Source of the DNA: Phorcus lineatus
Lineage: Eukaryota; Mollusca; Gastropoda; Trochida; Trochidae
DNA: 64,000 nucleotides
Assembly (NCBI GenBank): GCA_921293015.1
Contig: OV121087.1
Span: forward strand, 36,873,235 to 36,937,234
Direction of reading: 5' to 3'
Positions 13,246-25,252 of the stretch are shown here, piece after piece. The position numbers and the translations under genes were made by a program. Numbering within the stretch: the stretch's first letter is position 1; each line of letters begins with the position of its first letter. Below the pieces are notes generated by a model, which was given only the letters and a program-made list of their open reading frames with translations, was not told the origin of the DNA and did not search any database.

Positions 13246-13667
13246 TTAAAGAGCTACTCCGTGAGTTGTTGGTGTCATATATATGCAAAATTTAATCAAT
13301 TAATCGCAAAGTATCGACTGTTACCAAAAAGACACATTTTAAAGCTTATTGGGGTTTTTTACAGTATGAATGTAAAACGTCGCAATTATGATCGAAAACA
13401 GGGCATTATCAAATTATTATCTAAAACAACCAGGAGGGCAGTTAGGAGTTGATAGTGTTTGTTAGGTTATATAACTAGTATCCATGTATATTGGATTGAT
13501 ATCTACACCTCAGTGCATTTTTAATGCTGTTTTTAGATTTTGTATTCATCGTATGTCTTTTGGACATGAAAAGTTAAGATGTTTTGATTTTATATCAACA
13601 CATATGACATTTAGGCTCGTATCAAAGGGAAATAATATGTTATGAAAATCACGGAGTGGCTCTTTAA
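13246..13667. mobile_element. TTAA-flanked MITE, AGAGCCACTCCGTG family, copy 1
   Basis: It is bounded by TTAA at 13246-13249 and 13664-13667. The 14-bp terminal inverted repeats are AGAGCTACTCCGTG and CACGGAGTGGCTCT. Internal phrases shared with the copy at 29269-29745 include AAGTATCGACTG.TACC and ACACATTTTAAAGCTTATTGG. Flush with TTAA on both sides, it fits a piggyBac-type MITE. Confidence 0.8.
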
Positions 13668-14968
13668 GGCTAATGTATGGTACTATTCAATGTCTTAGCA
13701 CTAAGAGAGCTTAGAAAATACAGCTCGTGGGGTATATTATTGCTCCTGTAAGAGGTTAATTTCAGTACAGAATTTCCAGATGAAGTTTCCAAGGGGTGAT
13801 TTTGAAGAATATTGGAACAATACAGGGGCGTAGGAACAGGGGGGCTTAGCTGCCACACTTTTTTTTTTTAATGTTTTTTTTTTTCAAAATGACTATTTTC
13901 CCCTTTCTACTACATATTTCCCAATAACTGGTCTAGTATTGTGACAAAACAGTTACTATGCACTACTTTGAGGGTAGTTCTTAAACTACTCTGAGGGTAG
14001 AACTAAAACATCCAATCAAACAAGGAATTAAACTGACTTCAGTATTATGTCCTAATTGATGATAAGATGGGATAAGCAGCCAGCAAGTTTCCTTTTTTGG
14101 AATTTTTTTTTTTTTTTTTTGGTTACAAAATTTCAATTCAAGGCCCCGCTTCTTCATTTAATTCTTATTCATTGTTTCTTTGAGTTGGAGAGTTACAATG
14201 ACTGATCTTATTCTATTAATGGCTTAATAGATAATCATAAGAAAGAGACTTACATTTTCTTACAAGCTAACATGCAAAACATACGTTTGTATATGTAATT
14301 TTGCTTGAGTCTAAGAAGAAATAAACCATCTAACATTTTTCTTATGGGTTAAAATGTCATGCATCTTTTATAACGTATTTGTTCATTTCTCGGGAAAGAG
14401 TTAATTTGAATCATACTGAAAAATGATTTCTTGGCAATACGATTAATCTAAAATCAAAATTATAATTTCATTGAAATCAAGCTTTTGGAAATTGTGTTTT
14501 CGTCAATGTCATTAGCCTGTAGATTAAATTTAGATTGTGTAACCTCCTAACTGTTCTGTGTGCAAATGTCTCAATTGATCACAACATTACGATACCTCTG
14601 GGTTGTGTTTCCATCAAGACATTATTGTAGCCTGTATATTCAATTAAAATTTTGTGCAAATGTATCAATTAGTAACACGCTGCCACATAATAATGAACGT
14701 CAATCAATAAATGACTATATTTGCTTTGTTATATTTTACTAATTGTGTCCCTTTACTAATGACCTAATTAAACAGTTAGTATAAATGGCATCGGGTTACT
14801 TTAAAATGTTTCTATTTAACTTCTGAAACATTTAGGTGAAAGGTTAAATCGTATTTGGTGTATAAGACAATTTTTGCCATCTTACATTCGATTTGATGTG
14901 ATCTATGTATTTGAAACCACACAATATTTAACAAAAATTTTGTGACTGATAATTGTTTTAAGCTGAAA

Positions 14969-17900
14969 ATGATAATTGGGCTCACCAACTGGGCAAGCGG
15001 ATTGTTACTTGTTATTGGTGGTTTTCTGGTCTGGTGGTTTTATCATGTGATGATCTACCATCTCTCTCCTCTCCGAAAGGTAAGTAAAACATACTATGGT
15101 GTTTGTGTAGAGCGGAATAGCTAAAAGTAATACTAACTGACACTATAAATCTATAGCTCATATACTTGGTAAACATTGTACTCTTATATTCGCAAAATAT
15201 AATTACTATTTTAAAGTTATATCGAGGTCCATAATTACACATACACATGTGTATTTACTATACCATTAAACGATTATATTTAATTTTTTGAAAAATAATA
15301 ACATTACAATTTTGAAATATATTTGGGGGACACTTTATTTGGTTCGCAGATTCCAAGTCCAACAACCTCCAATGTTCTCATTGGAAACGCCTTTGACATT
15401 TTCACGGATTTCCCGAGCTTCTTTGTCAGGTATGTAGATAGAAATATACGACATAACCAACATTCTTCCGGAAAAAAACCCATAAAGTGATGTAATGTGT
15501 CCTTCTATGATCGTTATTCTTGAAACGTTACATCAAAACTAACGACATTTTCAGTCGAAAAACTTAATGACCACACTTCTTAGACAATTATTAAATCTAG
15601 AAAATATTCGTTTAGTAATTTATCACATATGAAAGTGAATTTCTTCTGATATCATGAACAGTAGAGGGACACTAAATTGCCAACAAAGCTCCTATAATCT
15701 CTTGATAACTTTCACAGGATTTCCCAATATGAGCCATCTTATGAAATAATGACAAGGAATAAATGGATGACAACCCTTCTTTATTCATTGTATGCGACGT
15801 TTCGACACGGATTCTTGTGTCGTTATCAAGCGACATCTAATGAAATGACTTGAAATAAAACAATTTTGGAAGTACCAAATGACAGTACTGATACAGCTCT
15901 TTCAATACTATACAAGTATGAATAACCAGGCGGCTGCGATACGATGTGCGTGCTGTGAAAGGAATCAGGTGATTGCAAGAACCTCGCTTCAAGCGCTATA
16001 CTTAGTATTCTTAATCAGCATTTCCGTTAATACAAGATAGGTATTAGTACATGATAATGACATAAACTAGTTGAAATATGGTACTGAGGATAACATTTTG
16101 GTTGATTTATATTTTACAAGTAGATAAATGAGAGCGCACACTCGGTAAAATAAAACAAGAATGAGAAGTGAAGCATTCATAGGCGCTATGAGCGTTGTAA
16201 ACCTTGTTACTGCATTACATTGCATTGTTGGTCATTCTTTTCATAAATCATTAGTAAATGTGTGGATATTTTAGCGATGTGTGGTTTATTTCATAATGTA
16301 GAAAGTACAACGCCTTTTTTATGTCATTTTCCATCAAAACAACATGGCGGACCGTAGCCGAATGGACAGCCTCTTTAAAAGAAGTGTTACAATTTCACCG
16401 TGAGATCGTACAGACTGAGAAAGACATATCCAACAATTAACTTATAATGTTTATGAACAAATTAATTTTATTAATTGACTACTATTTCAGGTGGGCGCGG
16501 AGACTGAAGAGTTGTGTTATATGTATCAGACTATTTATGGGTTGGAGGTTTGTAGCGCTCTGTGACAAAGATTCCATCAGGCACGTGCTGGTTGACAACA
16601 TGGATAACTACAAGACACCTTCTAACTTTGTGTACGTTCATTTTTTCATAACTGATGTCAATTTGAGTTTGATTCTGTTTCAAATTCCTTTCTTATGATA
16701 TATATCAATCAAATAGTGAAAACATGGACAAATGCGATAGGAATGAATGTATACAGATTTCAGATTCTTAGTAATCTTGTATCGGTTCTTGATAATATTA
16801 ACTTTTGTTGGATACATGCGTGTGGTTAATCCATTAAATGAAATTCTCAAAATGTTTTCATCAAGAAAATATTAACATTTACATTAGAGTGTTATATTAG
16901 TTTGACTATGTTTTTTGAAAATTGAGTACGAAAAAAATTTACAAAGTGCTCGAAATTGAACTAAGAAAGATGAGTTATAAACGATTATAGAAATGTAAAA
17001 CCATCTGGTATACCAGTAGAGGTATTGGTCTTTTTGTGAAGTTTTGTTTTGAATAAGTCAAATGTTTACAAATGTATTGTGAAAAACATTGCATATTACA
17101 TTACATTTAACCGTTTTATCTATTGTTTTTCATGACGAACATGCACGTTATGATGCAATAACGATATCAATCTTGCTTTTTGATTAATTTACTTTGCGAG
17201 GATATGTTTAATTTGCGTACGATGTTTATAACTTACAGGTCGGCATTTTTCAAGATCAAAACTAGTGTTAAACTGGACAAGCAGAATCGTCAAATGTTCG
17301 AGAAAGCAATGGACAAGCTCAAAACTTCGTGTATGTATTTCTTTAAGTATTCTAAGAATTGAGAGTGATGTCCCACTTAATTACAGCGACAAGTATCCTT
17401 CAATCCTTTCGGAATTTCACAATTTGTCTCATTTTCTTAAAAGTTTACATTTTACATTGGGAGCAACACTTTTGTCACTAGTCCAGTGTTCAGCTTACGC
17501 GTGATGTAGGGAGGATGCTATAAGACGAACGTTGGAAATGTTTGACTTAAATGAAATTTGTGAAATTCCTGTGTAAACAATGAAATAATCTTGCAGATTA
17601 AAAGAAAAACCATTTGGATGATCACAACGCGAAAGAGGTGAATTTTATCTCTAGATATTGCCCGCAATACTTTCTGTGTATATTTGACAGCTGAAGCGTG
17701 TTTATAGAATTTGTTATGTTGTTTTTATTTGCAGATATACTAGTAACACAAAATAAAATCGAGTGTTTGATTGAGAGATGGCAGAAGGATGTATCCACTT
17801 CGAATGATCTTGTCGAGGTCGAGTCAGATATACGTAAAACTGTGAGTGATTTTACGACTGCTTCACGTGCTTTATTCGTAAACGTAACATCTTTTATATC

Positions 17901-20900
17901 ATAATTTCTCTTCTTCGCTATTAACATTCCTATGAAGTTAATAGTACTCAACAAAGAAACCATCTAGCTTTTCTCTCATATCAAGAAAGATTTTGATTGA
18001 TATTTAGATTTCTCTCCAAAACGTATTATGCTTTAATATGGCTCACCACATATGTATACACTTACGATAAATATTCAGGAAGAAAATATGATGATATTGA
18101 TTTTTTTTACAGATTTTGGACATAGATTTTAAAACAACTGTAGGAATAAAAATAAATTTCCAGTCTAATTCACAAAGCGACATTTCTTTCCTTGACGACT
18201 TCGATGAAAATGGAAATGGCCTGAGGTGAGTATCCACCTTGTCTTAACCCCTATAAAAACATAATTGATTAAGTTTGTTCATTATCAAATCAGTAAATAT
18301 ATAATAAATCAATGATACTGAATTCCGCGGTTTGACGATTTGCTTTGTATGTCTATTTCAGCTGGATGTCCCGTCTTCCAGGCAAATTTAAACAAATTTT
18401 TAACTCAACAAAATCTAAACATTGTCAGGAAACGTCTGTCAATTTCGATGACCTTGTGGAGAAAACCGTTCAAGACAGAATGTCCCAACATACCGATGAA
18501 GGTAAAGGTTTTATCTTTCTTATACTATTAGATTTTGTGTAGTAATATTCAACTAAGGTTTCGAATACGTGTTTCGGTGTAGAGCTAGATAAGATAGGAT
18601 ATAAAAACTTTGAATATGAATGCTTTGATTATTTCATTGTTTTGTAGCACAATTCAAACAATCAGTTCCTAAACTAACGGCTGTTAGTGATACTAGGATG
18701 ATTGGCAAACCTTAAGCTCAGTGCAGCACTACTTATCAATCACCCCTTTTATCATAAATTGGATAATTGGCACGCAAGCTTCATGACAAGTAAATCACCA
18801 TCAATGTCAAAATATTTCCCTACACATTAACTTGATGATTGTTTACATCAATATACTTGGGATATTCAATGTTTTCCTTCAGAAAATCTGATTGCTATAA
18901 TCTAAACATTTCCAGGTAAAATGCAAACCAATTTCTTATCACATCTGTTGATAATGAATAACAGAAACAGTGGATCAAAACTGTCCAAGGAACAAATCTG
19001 CCAGTATATGAATTCATTCCTTTCTACTTCAGTTGAGGTAAGTAGCATACTTCATAAACATGAATTATTATAGGTTTTTTATATGTACTTTTGAACGATG
19101 TATTATTCAAAAGACGTACTATTTTGTTATTTATTGAAGACCCAAAAATTAAAATTAAAACAACTGAAACAATACCATGGTCGAACGTTAAGTTCTATGA
19201 ATAGATTTCGATTATGAAATGATTATTTAGTATAGCCTTATTTGAATATTTAGACAACAAGTTCTACAATAACACGATGTCTGCAAATACTTGCACGGCA
19301 CCGTAGAATCCAGGAACGCGTTGCGAAGGAAGTGACGTCATACTTGCCGCCTCCAGGTCAGCCAATCACAGAACATTGCTTGGAGACTATGACCTATCTT
19401 GGATGTATCGTCAACGAAGTTCTTCGGTAAATCAAAAACAGAAACATGAAGTTTCTTTTTGCGTTAAAAGTGATTGAGACTTGAACTATTTGAGAAGCAT
19501 TCTGGTGGTTTTAAAGGGACTGTCAGAAGGTGTTTTGAAGGGACTGTCAGAAGGTGTTTTGGAAATAGAGTTATCGTCAGGAAACAAATAGAAAAACAAA
19601 TGTCACAAAACGCAAGAAAAACCTTTCAGTCAAAACAGTTCTTAAACGACCATACCACGTAGGATAAGGCTATTCAAATCCTAACCCGATTGATTAAAAT
19701 ATGTTCTAAAACGGCCACTTGAATCCTGACACCTTCTACTACGACTACCGCTTATTTGGTTGAGTCTTGATTTGAATTACTCTCTGAAGTTAACAGCTTT
19801 TGGTTGAGATGTGATTTGAATGTCCTCTGAAAGTTAACATGTTTGGGTTGAGTCTTGATTTGAATTACTCACTGAAGTTAACATATTTGGGTTGAGTCGT
19901 TATTTGAATGACCCTCTGAAGTTAACATATTTGGGTTGAGTCTCGATTTGAATTACTCTCTGAAGTAAACATATTTTGGTTGAATCTTGATTTGAATTAC
20001 TCTCTGAAGTTAACATGTTTGGGTTGAGTCGTGATTTGAATTACTTTCTGGGTTGAGTCTTGATTTGAATTACTCTCTGAAGTTAACATATTTGGGTTGA
20101 GTCTTGATTTGAATTACTCTCTGAAGTTAACATATTTGGGTTAAGTCGTGATTTGAATTACTCTCTGAAGTTAACATATTTAGGTTGAGTCTTGATTTGA
20201 ATGACCCTCTGAAGTTAACATGTTTGGGTTGAGTCGTGATTTGAATGACCCTCTGAAGTTAACATATTTGGGTTAAGTCGTGATTTGAATTACTCTCTGA
20301 AGTTAACATATTTGGGTTGAGTCTTGATTTGAATTACTCTCTGAAGTTAACATATTTTGGTTGAGTCGTGATTTGAATGACCGTCTGAAGTTAACATATT
20401 TTGGTTGAGTCTTGATTTGAATTACTCTCTGAAGTTAACATATTTGGGTTGAGTCGTGATTTGAATTACTCTCTGACGTTAACATATTTAGGTTGAGTCT
20501 TGATTTGAATTACTCTCTGAAGTTAACATATTTGGGTTGAGTCGTGATTTGAATTACTCTCTGAAGTTAACATATTTGGTTTGAGTAGTGATGTGAATGA
20601 CCTTCTGAAGTTAACATATTTTGGGAAAACTAGTATTTAATGGGGGAAAATTAAACAGAGAACAGTCCTTTTCATAATGATATAAATAACTAGAAGATAA
20701 TGAATGATGATCCTGTTTTATCCACACATTACGTGTAGTGATGAATAGGTTTTGAATCCTTATACCGTTTTCCATCATAAGAGATGGTGGACTTACATTT
20801 ATGTATTAGATTTTTAAGAGTACATCTAGTTTAGCCCGGAACTATTATAACGTCAAACAATTCGGCCCTCCGGCCTCTTGTTTTTACTTTAATACTTAAG

Positions 20901-21796
20901 GACAAGATTATACTTTATTAAAAAAACACAATGATTGAGGCCATCCTATTTCTCAAGTATTGTAATTTCAGTCAGATGAGGAACTGATTCATCATTTTTG
21001 GATTTTTTTGCAGTTTGTACTCACCTATACCTATTTTGATAAAAGAAGCAATCAAAGATGACGTCATCAATGGATACCAAATACCACGTGGAACTGTAAT
21101 AGCGTGTACTTTATCTGCTCTTCATCGGTGAGTTGTGCTTATATTAAAAATTCATATTAAAATCTCATATATATATAGTTAATAAACTGAACAACGTCAA
21201 ACTTTGAAATTTTGAAATTGATTTCATTACGCGTAAGGGGAGTGGGTTTTTTAAAAATACTTTCTAGGCCTAATTGGGTGATTAATGATACCACCAAATA
21301 CTCATAAAAGTGGTTATCAGGTCTTTCTAAACCGTTGGTTCCCATTATAAACGGGATAGGTATTTCTTAACGTAATTGTGTCTTTCCATGCTTATCATAT
21401 TTTTGTGAAAGTTATTGCTTATTGGCATGATAATATTTTTTATTTTGGAAATTCAACGGCATGAAATAGATATATATTGTAATTTGATTTCATTCATTTT
21501 CCTTTATTCATTTCAGAAATTCTATATACTGGGAGAATCCGGATCAATTCAATCCTGATCGTTTTCTAAATGGAAATATCAACGAACACATATTCCTTCC
21601 GTTTGGTGCTGGCGATAGTATGTCGTTTGGAGTTAAGATGGCTGTTGTTAAGATGAAACTGACACTAGCCTTGATATTACGTCACTTCCGGGTCAGACCA
21701 CATGAAGGTCAAGTTTACGAGACAGTCTATAACGGAAGCTTAAAACAAAGCCCGTCTGTTAAGTGTCGACTTTTACCAATGGATGATTATTACTGA
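14969..21796 (+). CDS. Cytochrome P450-like protein lacking the heme-ligand cysteine
   Basis: Eleven exons join in frame to 490 residues: 14969-15079, 15350-15429, 16491-16631, 17239-17330, 17735-17841, 18113-18225, 18362-18501, 18916-19037, 19254-19426, 21014-21127 and 21517-21796 (TGA). The start is the first ATG before a hydrophobic N-terminal anchor (residues about 6-25), followed by SPLRK, as in microsomal P450s. Visible motifs are an I-helix E-T-T (302-304), K-helix E357-V-L-R360 and a PERF-like FNPDRF (409-414). The heme loop reads PFGAGDSMSFG, with Ser434 (TCG, 21623-21625) where FxxGxxxCxG needs Cys. Ser432 replaces the usual Arg/His, and C-helix WxxxR is D124-K-Q-N-R128. The gene has no stop, frameshift or bad splice site, so it seems maintained. 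The sequence resembles clan 3/4 or CYP46-like P450s, but I cannot name the family. AATAAA at 21825-21830 lies just after the stop. Confidence 0.92.
15769..15850 (-). repeat. Dispersed element end with hammerhead-like core
   Basis: On the minus strand, 15794-15830 has a 6-bp stem (CGACAC/GTGTCG, loop AAGAATCC) preceded by TTGATAA and followed by AAACGTCGC. This resembles the CUGAUGA-stem II-GAAAC-GUC layout of hammerhead ribozymes found in Penelope-like retroelements, with two substitutions in the first core strand. The phrase GAAACGTCGCA recurs in the hairpin element at 38034-38180. It lies in P450 intron 2. Function is inferred only. Confidence 0.4.
19513..19562. repeat. Short tandem duplication (two ~24-bp units)
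   Basis: GGGACTGTCAGAAGGTGTTTT occurs twice in a row in P450 intron 9, just upstream of the large minisatellite. No function is apparent. Confidence 0.7.
19753..20625. repeat. Minisatellite of ~20 copies of a 44-bp unit in P450 intron 9
   Basis: The unit contains GGTTGAGTCTTGATTTGAAT and then TACTCTCTGAAGTTAACATA. I count 20 copies, one of them shortened by about 15 bp near 20041-20052. Two variants are interleaved: CTTGATTTGAATTACTCTC and CGTGATTTGAATGACCCTC. Nearly every unit has GTTAAC. The array lies between exons 9 and 10, that is, between the two halves of the K-helix arginine codon. Confidence 0.93.
21602..21631 (+). other. Altered heme-binding loop of the P450
   Basis: The codons read Phe-Gly-Ala-Gly-Asp-Ser-Met-Ser-Phe-Gly. 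The four framework residues of FxxGxxxCxG (Phe, Gly and the final Gly) are kept but the cysteine is TCG serine. A Cys codon (TGC/TGT) would need a change at the second base and, from TCG, also the third, so a single sequencing error does not simply explain it. Downstream residues continue as a normal L-helix. Confidence 0.9.
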
Positions 21797-22079
21797 TGGT
21801 GTGAAAACCGTAATCAAAGATGTTAATAAAATGTTATTCTGAATGGCTAGACACAATCTAATGGCGGACACAGAAGGATGGAGGCTTATAGAACCATCTA
21901 ACTCTTTTACCTATGTGAATTCAATTCTTCCCATTTGGTAAATTCCTTGAACCGTCATTAGACGTTCGGATTTCTTGAAATTGAATTCGAACCAGGAATT
22001 ACACAAGAATCTCCACGGAATTCATGTCAAACTGTTTTCATAATATCAATTAACAGCTGTATTGATAACAAGACACGAC

Positions 22080-22745
22080 ATTTCCCATACAAAAATCTGC
22101 ATCTCATTCTAACAACACAAACATTTCTACACAAGATAGGGATATCTGAAAGAAGCAAATGCTTCTTTTGTACATAGGAACCTGAAACACTTGAGCATCT
22201 CTTTTATGATTGTAGGAAAACTCAGAAATTGATAACAAAGTTTCAGAAATGGTTTGAAGAAAAAACAAAAATGAAATTTACGATATCAAAATCTGTTATT
22301 TTACTCGGAGACCTTGATCAAAGCATTCTGTTAAATCATTTATATTTCATTATTGAAATGTATATTTACAAGTGCAAAAACAACAAAGAAATCATTTATA
22401 TTTCCCAGTTTTGATAAAAGATATGAAACACATTTACGAAATCGAAACATTTATTCACGACCGTCCTCATATAGCTTTTATCAACAAATGGTCGATTTTG
22501 AAGCAACATTTATAATATCATACACATCGAGTCACGGACAATCCCCTCCCCATCCTGCCCCCATTCATCATCCCTACCTCATAACACCCTCTCTCTTTTC
22601 CTAACACATATTCTTGTTTTTCTCTGTAAATATTGTACCTTTGAAATGTATTTAGTTAAATGAAAGCAATTTCCGGTATTTGAAAATGTAGGGGCTTTAT
22701 GTATGAAATCGTGCTGGAAATGCTTTCTGTAATAAAAAAAAAAAA
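22080..22745 (+). mobile_element. 5'-truncated, dead LINE 3' end
   Basis: A conceptual C-terminus shows CFFC...EPETLEHLFYDC, the zinc-binding motif typical of the end of non-LTR retrotransposon ORF2 proteins, but a TAG stop interrupts it. It is followed by KFQKWFEE and ILLGDL, which also fit LINE C-termini. The sequence ends in TAATAAAAAAAAAAAAA (about 22729-22746), like a retroposition tail. It inserted just downstream of the P450 gene. Confidence 0.75.
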
Positions 22746-23148
22746 ATTCAAAATAAGTTTCCGTGATGAGAATACATGAGATATGAACAAATTTCATTAT
22801 CTTTGTCGTTTGATTTTACAAGATCACCACGTGACTCTCATAAGTTTAAGCCTGTAAAAAGTGTATGTTTCAAACATTTCATGTAGCTGTGCGGCATATG
22901 GTATTGCCAAAATACGATTTCTAGTGAATTGAGTTTAAATCAGCTCACATTCTCACCCAAAACATGTTTAGTATTAGACCTTTAAATGTTTCCGACGACA
23001 TCATGTGCAAAACAAATTCTACTTGTACATGCTATTTATATGACACATATATCACTGTCCATATAGGCCATAAGTATTGTATGTGACTTATACCAAACCA
23101 ATGTAATTTTTAATTACCCGAGCGAGAGCGAACGATTTACACTAATTG

Positions 23149-23237
23149 GCTTTAAGATGTTTCTCTTTGGTAACAGTCGATACTTCGCGATCAAATGATT
23201 AAGTTTGGCATATATGACTCACGGAGTGGCTCTTTAA
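23149..23237. mobile_element. Truncated end of the AGAGCCACTCCGTG MITE
   Basis: The fragment has the conserved GTAACAGTCGATACTTCGCG phrase and then ends CACGGAGTGGCTCT with TTAA at 23234-23237. The other end is missing. A still smaller solo end (CACAGAGTGGCTCT plus TTAA) is at about 5630-5648. Confidence 0.7.
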
Positions 23238-23458
23238 GTAGTGAAGGCATGAGCGCCTCAGAGATCAGTTTTAGTTCCTTTCCTTTTCTCTTGAATATTT
23301 ACACTAGAAAACAAAGCAATTTCATTGTAAAACTTGGGTTATCGATGATGAAACTTCAATATGAACTCAAACAATGTTATCAAAAGAAAATGATATGACA
23401 GTTAAATATATGAACGAAATTTCAAGTTGTTAAGCAATTGACAAATAACTGGGTTACT

Positions 23459-23910
23459 TCCAAAAACCATTCTCTCACAACAGAGGTATCTCCGTCATAA
23501 ATTTCTATACCACCTCTGTCTTAATTCGAAGAAATGTTGAACGCTGATTGGATGCAATCAAAGTCAGTTGTGCAATCAGCGACGCCGTTTCAAAAGTTAT
23601 CATTCAAATCGCTTAATTATTTTCGTAACCTTTCCAAAAGCTAAACTTTATTCGAATATGCACCTTGCACTTTGAGACGTCTTTACAGAACACAAACGCC
23701 TCATTTTCATGCACAGGCCTGTGTGACATCAAATATGTTATTAATGCATGCGGGTTTTTTCATTGGCTGAAATATAGCCAGTTAGTTTAAGTTGCAACAT
23801 TGTCCCGCTAGGAGAAAGTGCCGGAAGACCGAGAAACCTTCGAATTAAGACAGAGGTTGCATAGAAATTTATGACGGAGCTACCTCTGTTGGGAGAGAAT
23901 GTCCGAAAAC
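23459..23910. mobile_element. MITE with ~60-bp inverted ends and 9-bp target repeat
   Basis: Element 23468-23901 starts CATTCTCTCACAACAGAGGT and ends with the reverse complement, including ACCTCTGTTGGGAGAGAATG. Inverted similarity runs about 60 bp inward. The flanks are TCCAAAAAC (23459-23467) and TCCGAAAAC (23902-23910), a 9-bp direct repeat with one mismatch. A 9-bp duplication with long inverted ends fits Mutator-like elements. Relatives are at about 24786-25221, 36990-37082 and 61715-61773. Confidence 0.75.
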
Positions 23911-24785
23911 AAAGAGAAACAGGAAATTGATTGACACTGAAAGGTGGCCGACAGGAAAATTAAAAAAAATTATAAGATGAACCAACAGTTTCAGGTGTAC
24001 AGGTCAGTATACCTCCATTTGAAAAGTTTTGAATCTTGGATCTCCAATCGAGGCATTTGGATGAAGAGGACTTTACGATTCACGTAACATATGACCGCTT
24101 CACCAAAATACTGTGCGTAGATTTCAGTTATATGGAACTCCTATCAAGCTAACTTTGAAAAGAGCATTTGTAATTCTGAATTCTTTGTAAATGAAAACGA
24201 TAATTAATTTTAAGCGTTCATATTCTTATTTGAGCCCACTGGTTGAGACCCTCATATTCTGATATTCTTTATCCCCGAGATAATGTAAATTTAAGCATGC
24301 ATCACATAAAAACACGTGAACCCCATAAACTGCACGTGAGTAACCTAGCCAGTGTATCAACTTACCAATACATTTGAAGGGCAAAAGAATATTTTCAAAT
24401 GGCTCTAACTGTGTCTATTGCTCAAGATCATTGACATGCGAATCACGGAAATTAATACGAAGATAAATGATGGCAGTCTAATCGCGAATACTGACAACTG
24501 GTGGAATTTACTACCGATGGCAGCTAATTAATAACTTGTCTCATATTGAAATACACCGGACACTGCCAAAGTAAAACATGCTTGTTTATTTATGATATTG
24601 TTGATTAACTAGACTGTTTACAAATTTTAAAAATTCCCTAACTTCATTAAACGCAACGTTTTGCTTCTTTATACTTTATTTGAAAGGTAACTGTCTGTCT
24701 TATCATTATAAAGCGTCTTCTTTAGATAATAGTAATTCAATTACATTCTATTAGGAAGAACTTCCTTCACGGCTGAGACATTGCC

Positions 24786-25221
24786 CATTTTCTTCCCACT
24801 GAGGTATATCCGTCATAAATTCCTAAAGTAACCTCTTTTGTAATATGAGCTATTCTCGGGTTTCCATTAGATTTACCTAGCGGCAAAATATTGCAACATA
24901 AACTGTCTTGCAATATTTCAGTTTGATATCAACTCATGCATTGAAAAAATATTTCTTGTCACCGAGGCCTCGTTAAATAAGGCGACTGTGTTCTTAAGAG
25001 AAGACTCAAGATGCAAAGTGCAAATGCGAATAACGTTTAGCTTTTCCGAACCATACGGTAATAACAGAGACTTTTCGAATGATGATTTTGGAAACGGCAT
25101 CGTTTACTGCACAACTAACTTGAATTCAATCTGGCTTCCACATTTCTAGACCGAGAAACGCTCAAATTAGGACAGAGGTTAATATAGGAATTTATGACAG
25201 AACTACCACTGGATGAATTAT
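24786..25221. mobile_element. Diverged second copy of the ~60-bp-TIR MITE
   Basis: The left end contains CACTGAGGTATATCCGTCATA and the right end contains GACAGAGGTTAATATAGGAA and TTATGACAG, matching the element at 23468-23901. The internal phrases CTAGCGGCAAAATATTGCAAC and AAGATGCAAAGTGCAAATGC resemble reversed sequence in the first copy. It is older and more mutated. Confidence 0.6.
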
Positions 25222-25252
25222 GTAGGCCTGTAGACATATTCTTAATGTGAAA

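Larger units (their letters stand above)
10559..14968. other. INPP4 3' flank and INPP4-P450 intergenic region
   Basis: No gene is visible. The first part should be INPP4 3' UTR; AATAAA occurs at 10855-10860 and again near 12590, but I cannot say which is used. The region holds one TTAA element at 11048-11632 and another at 13246-13667, plus poly-T runs at about 13858-13885 and 14106-14121. A 93-codon open frame at 13171-13452 overlaps the second element and is not credible as a gene. Confidence 0.6.

Noticed and set aside
13171..13452. 93-codon plus-strand frame with a hydrophobic start
   Set aside because: It runs into the TTAA MITE at 13246 and the same peptide-coding DNA recurs in other MITE copies.
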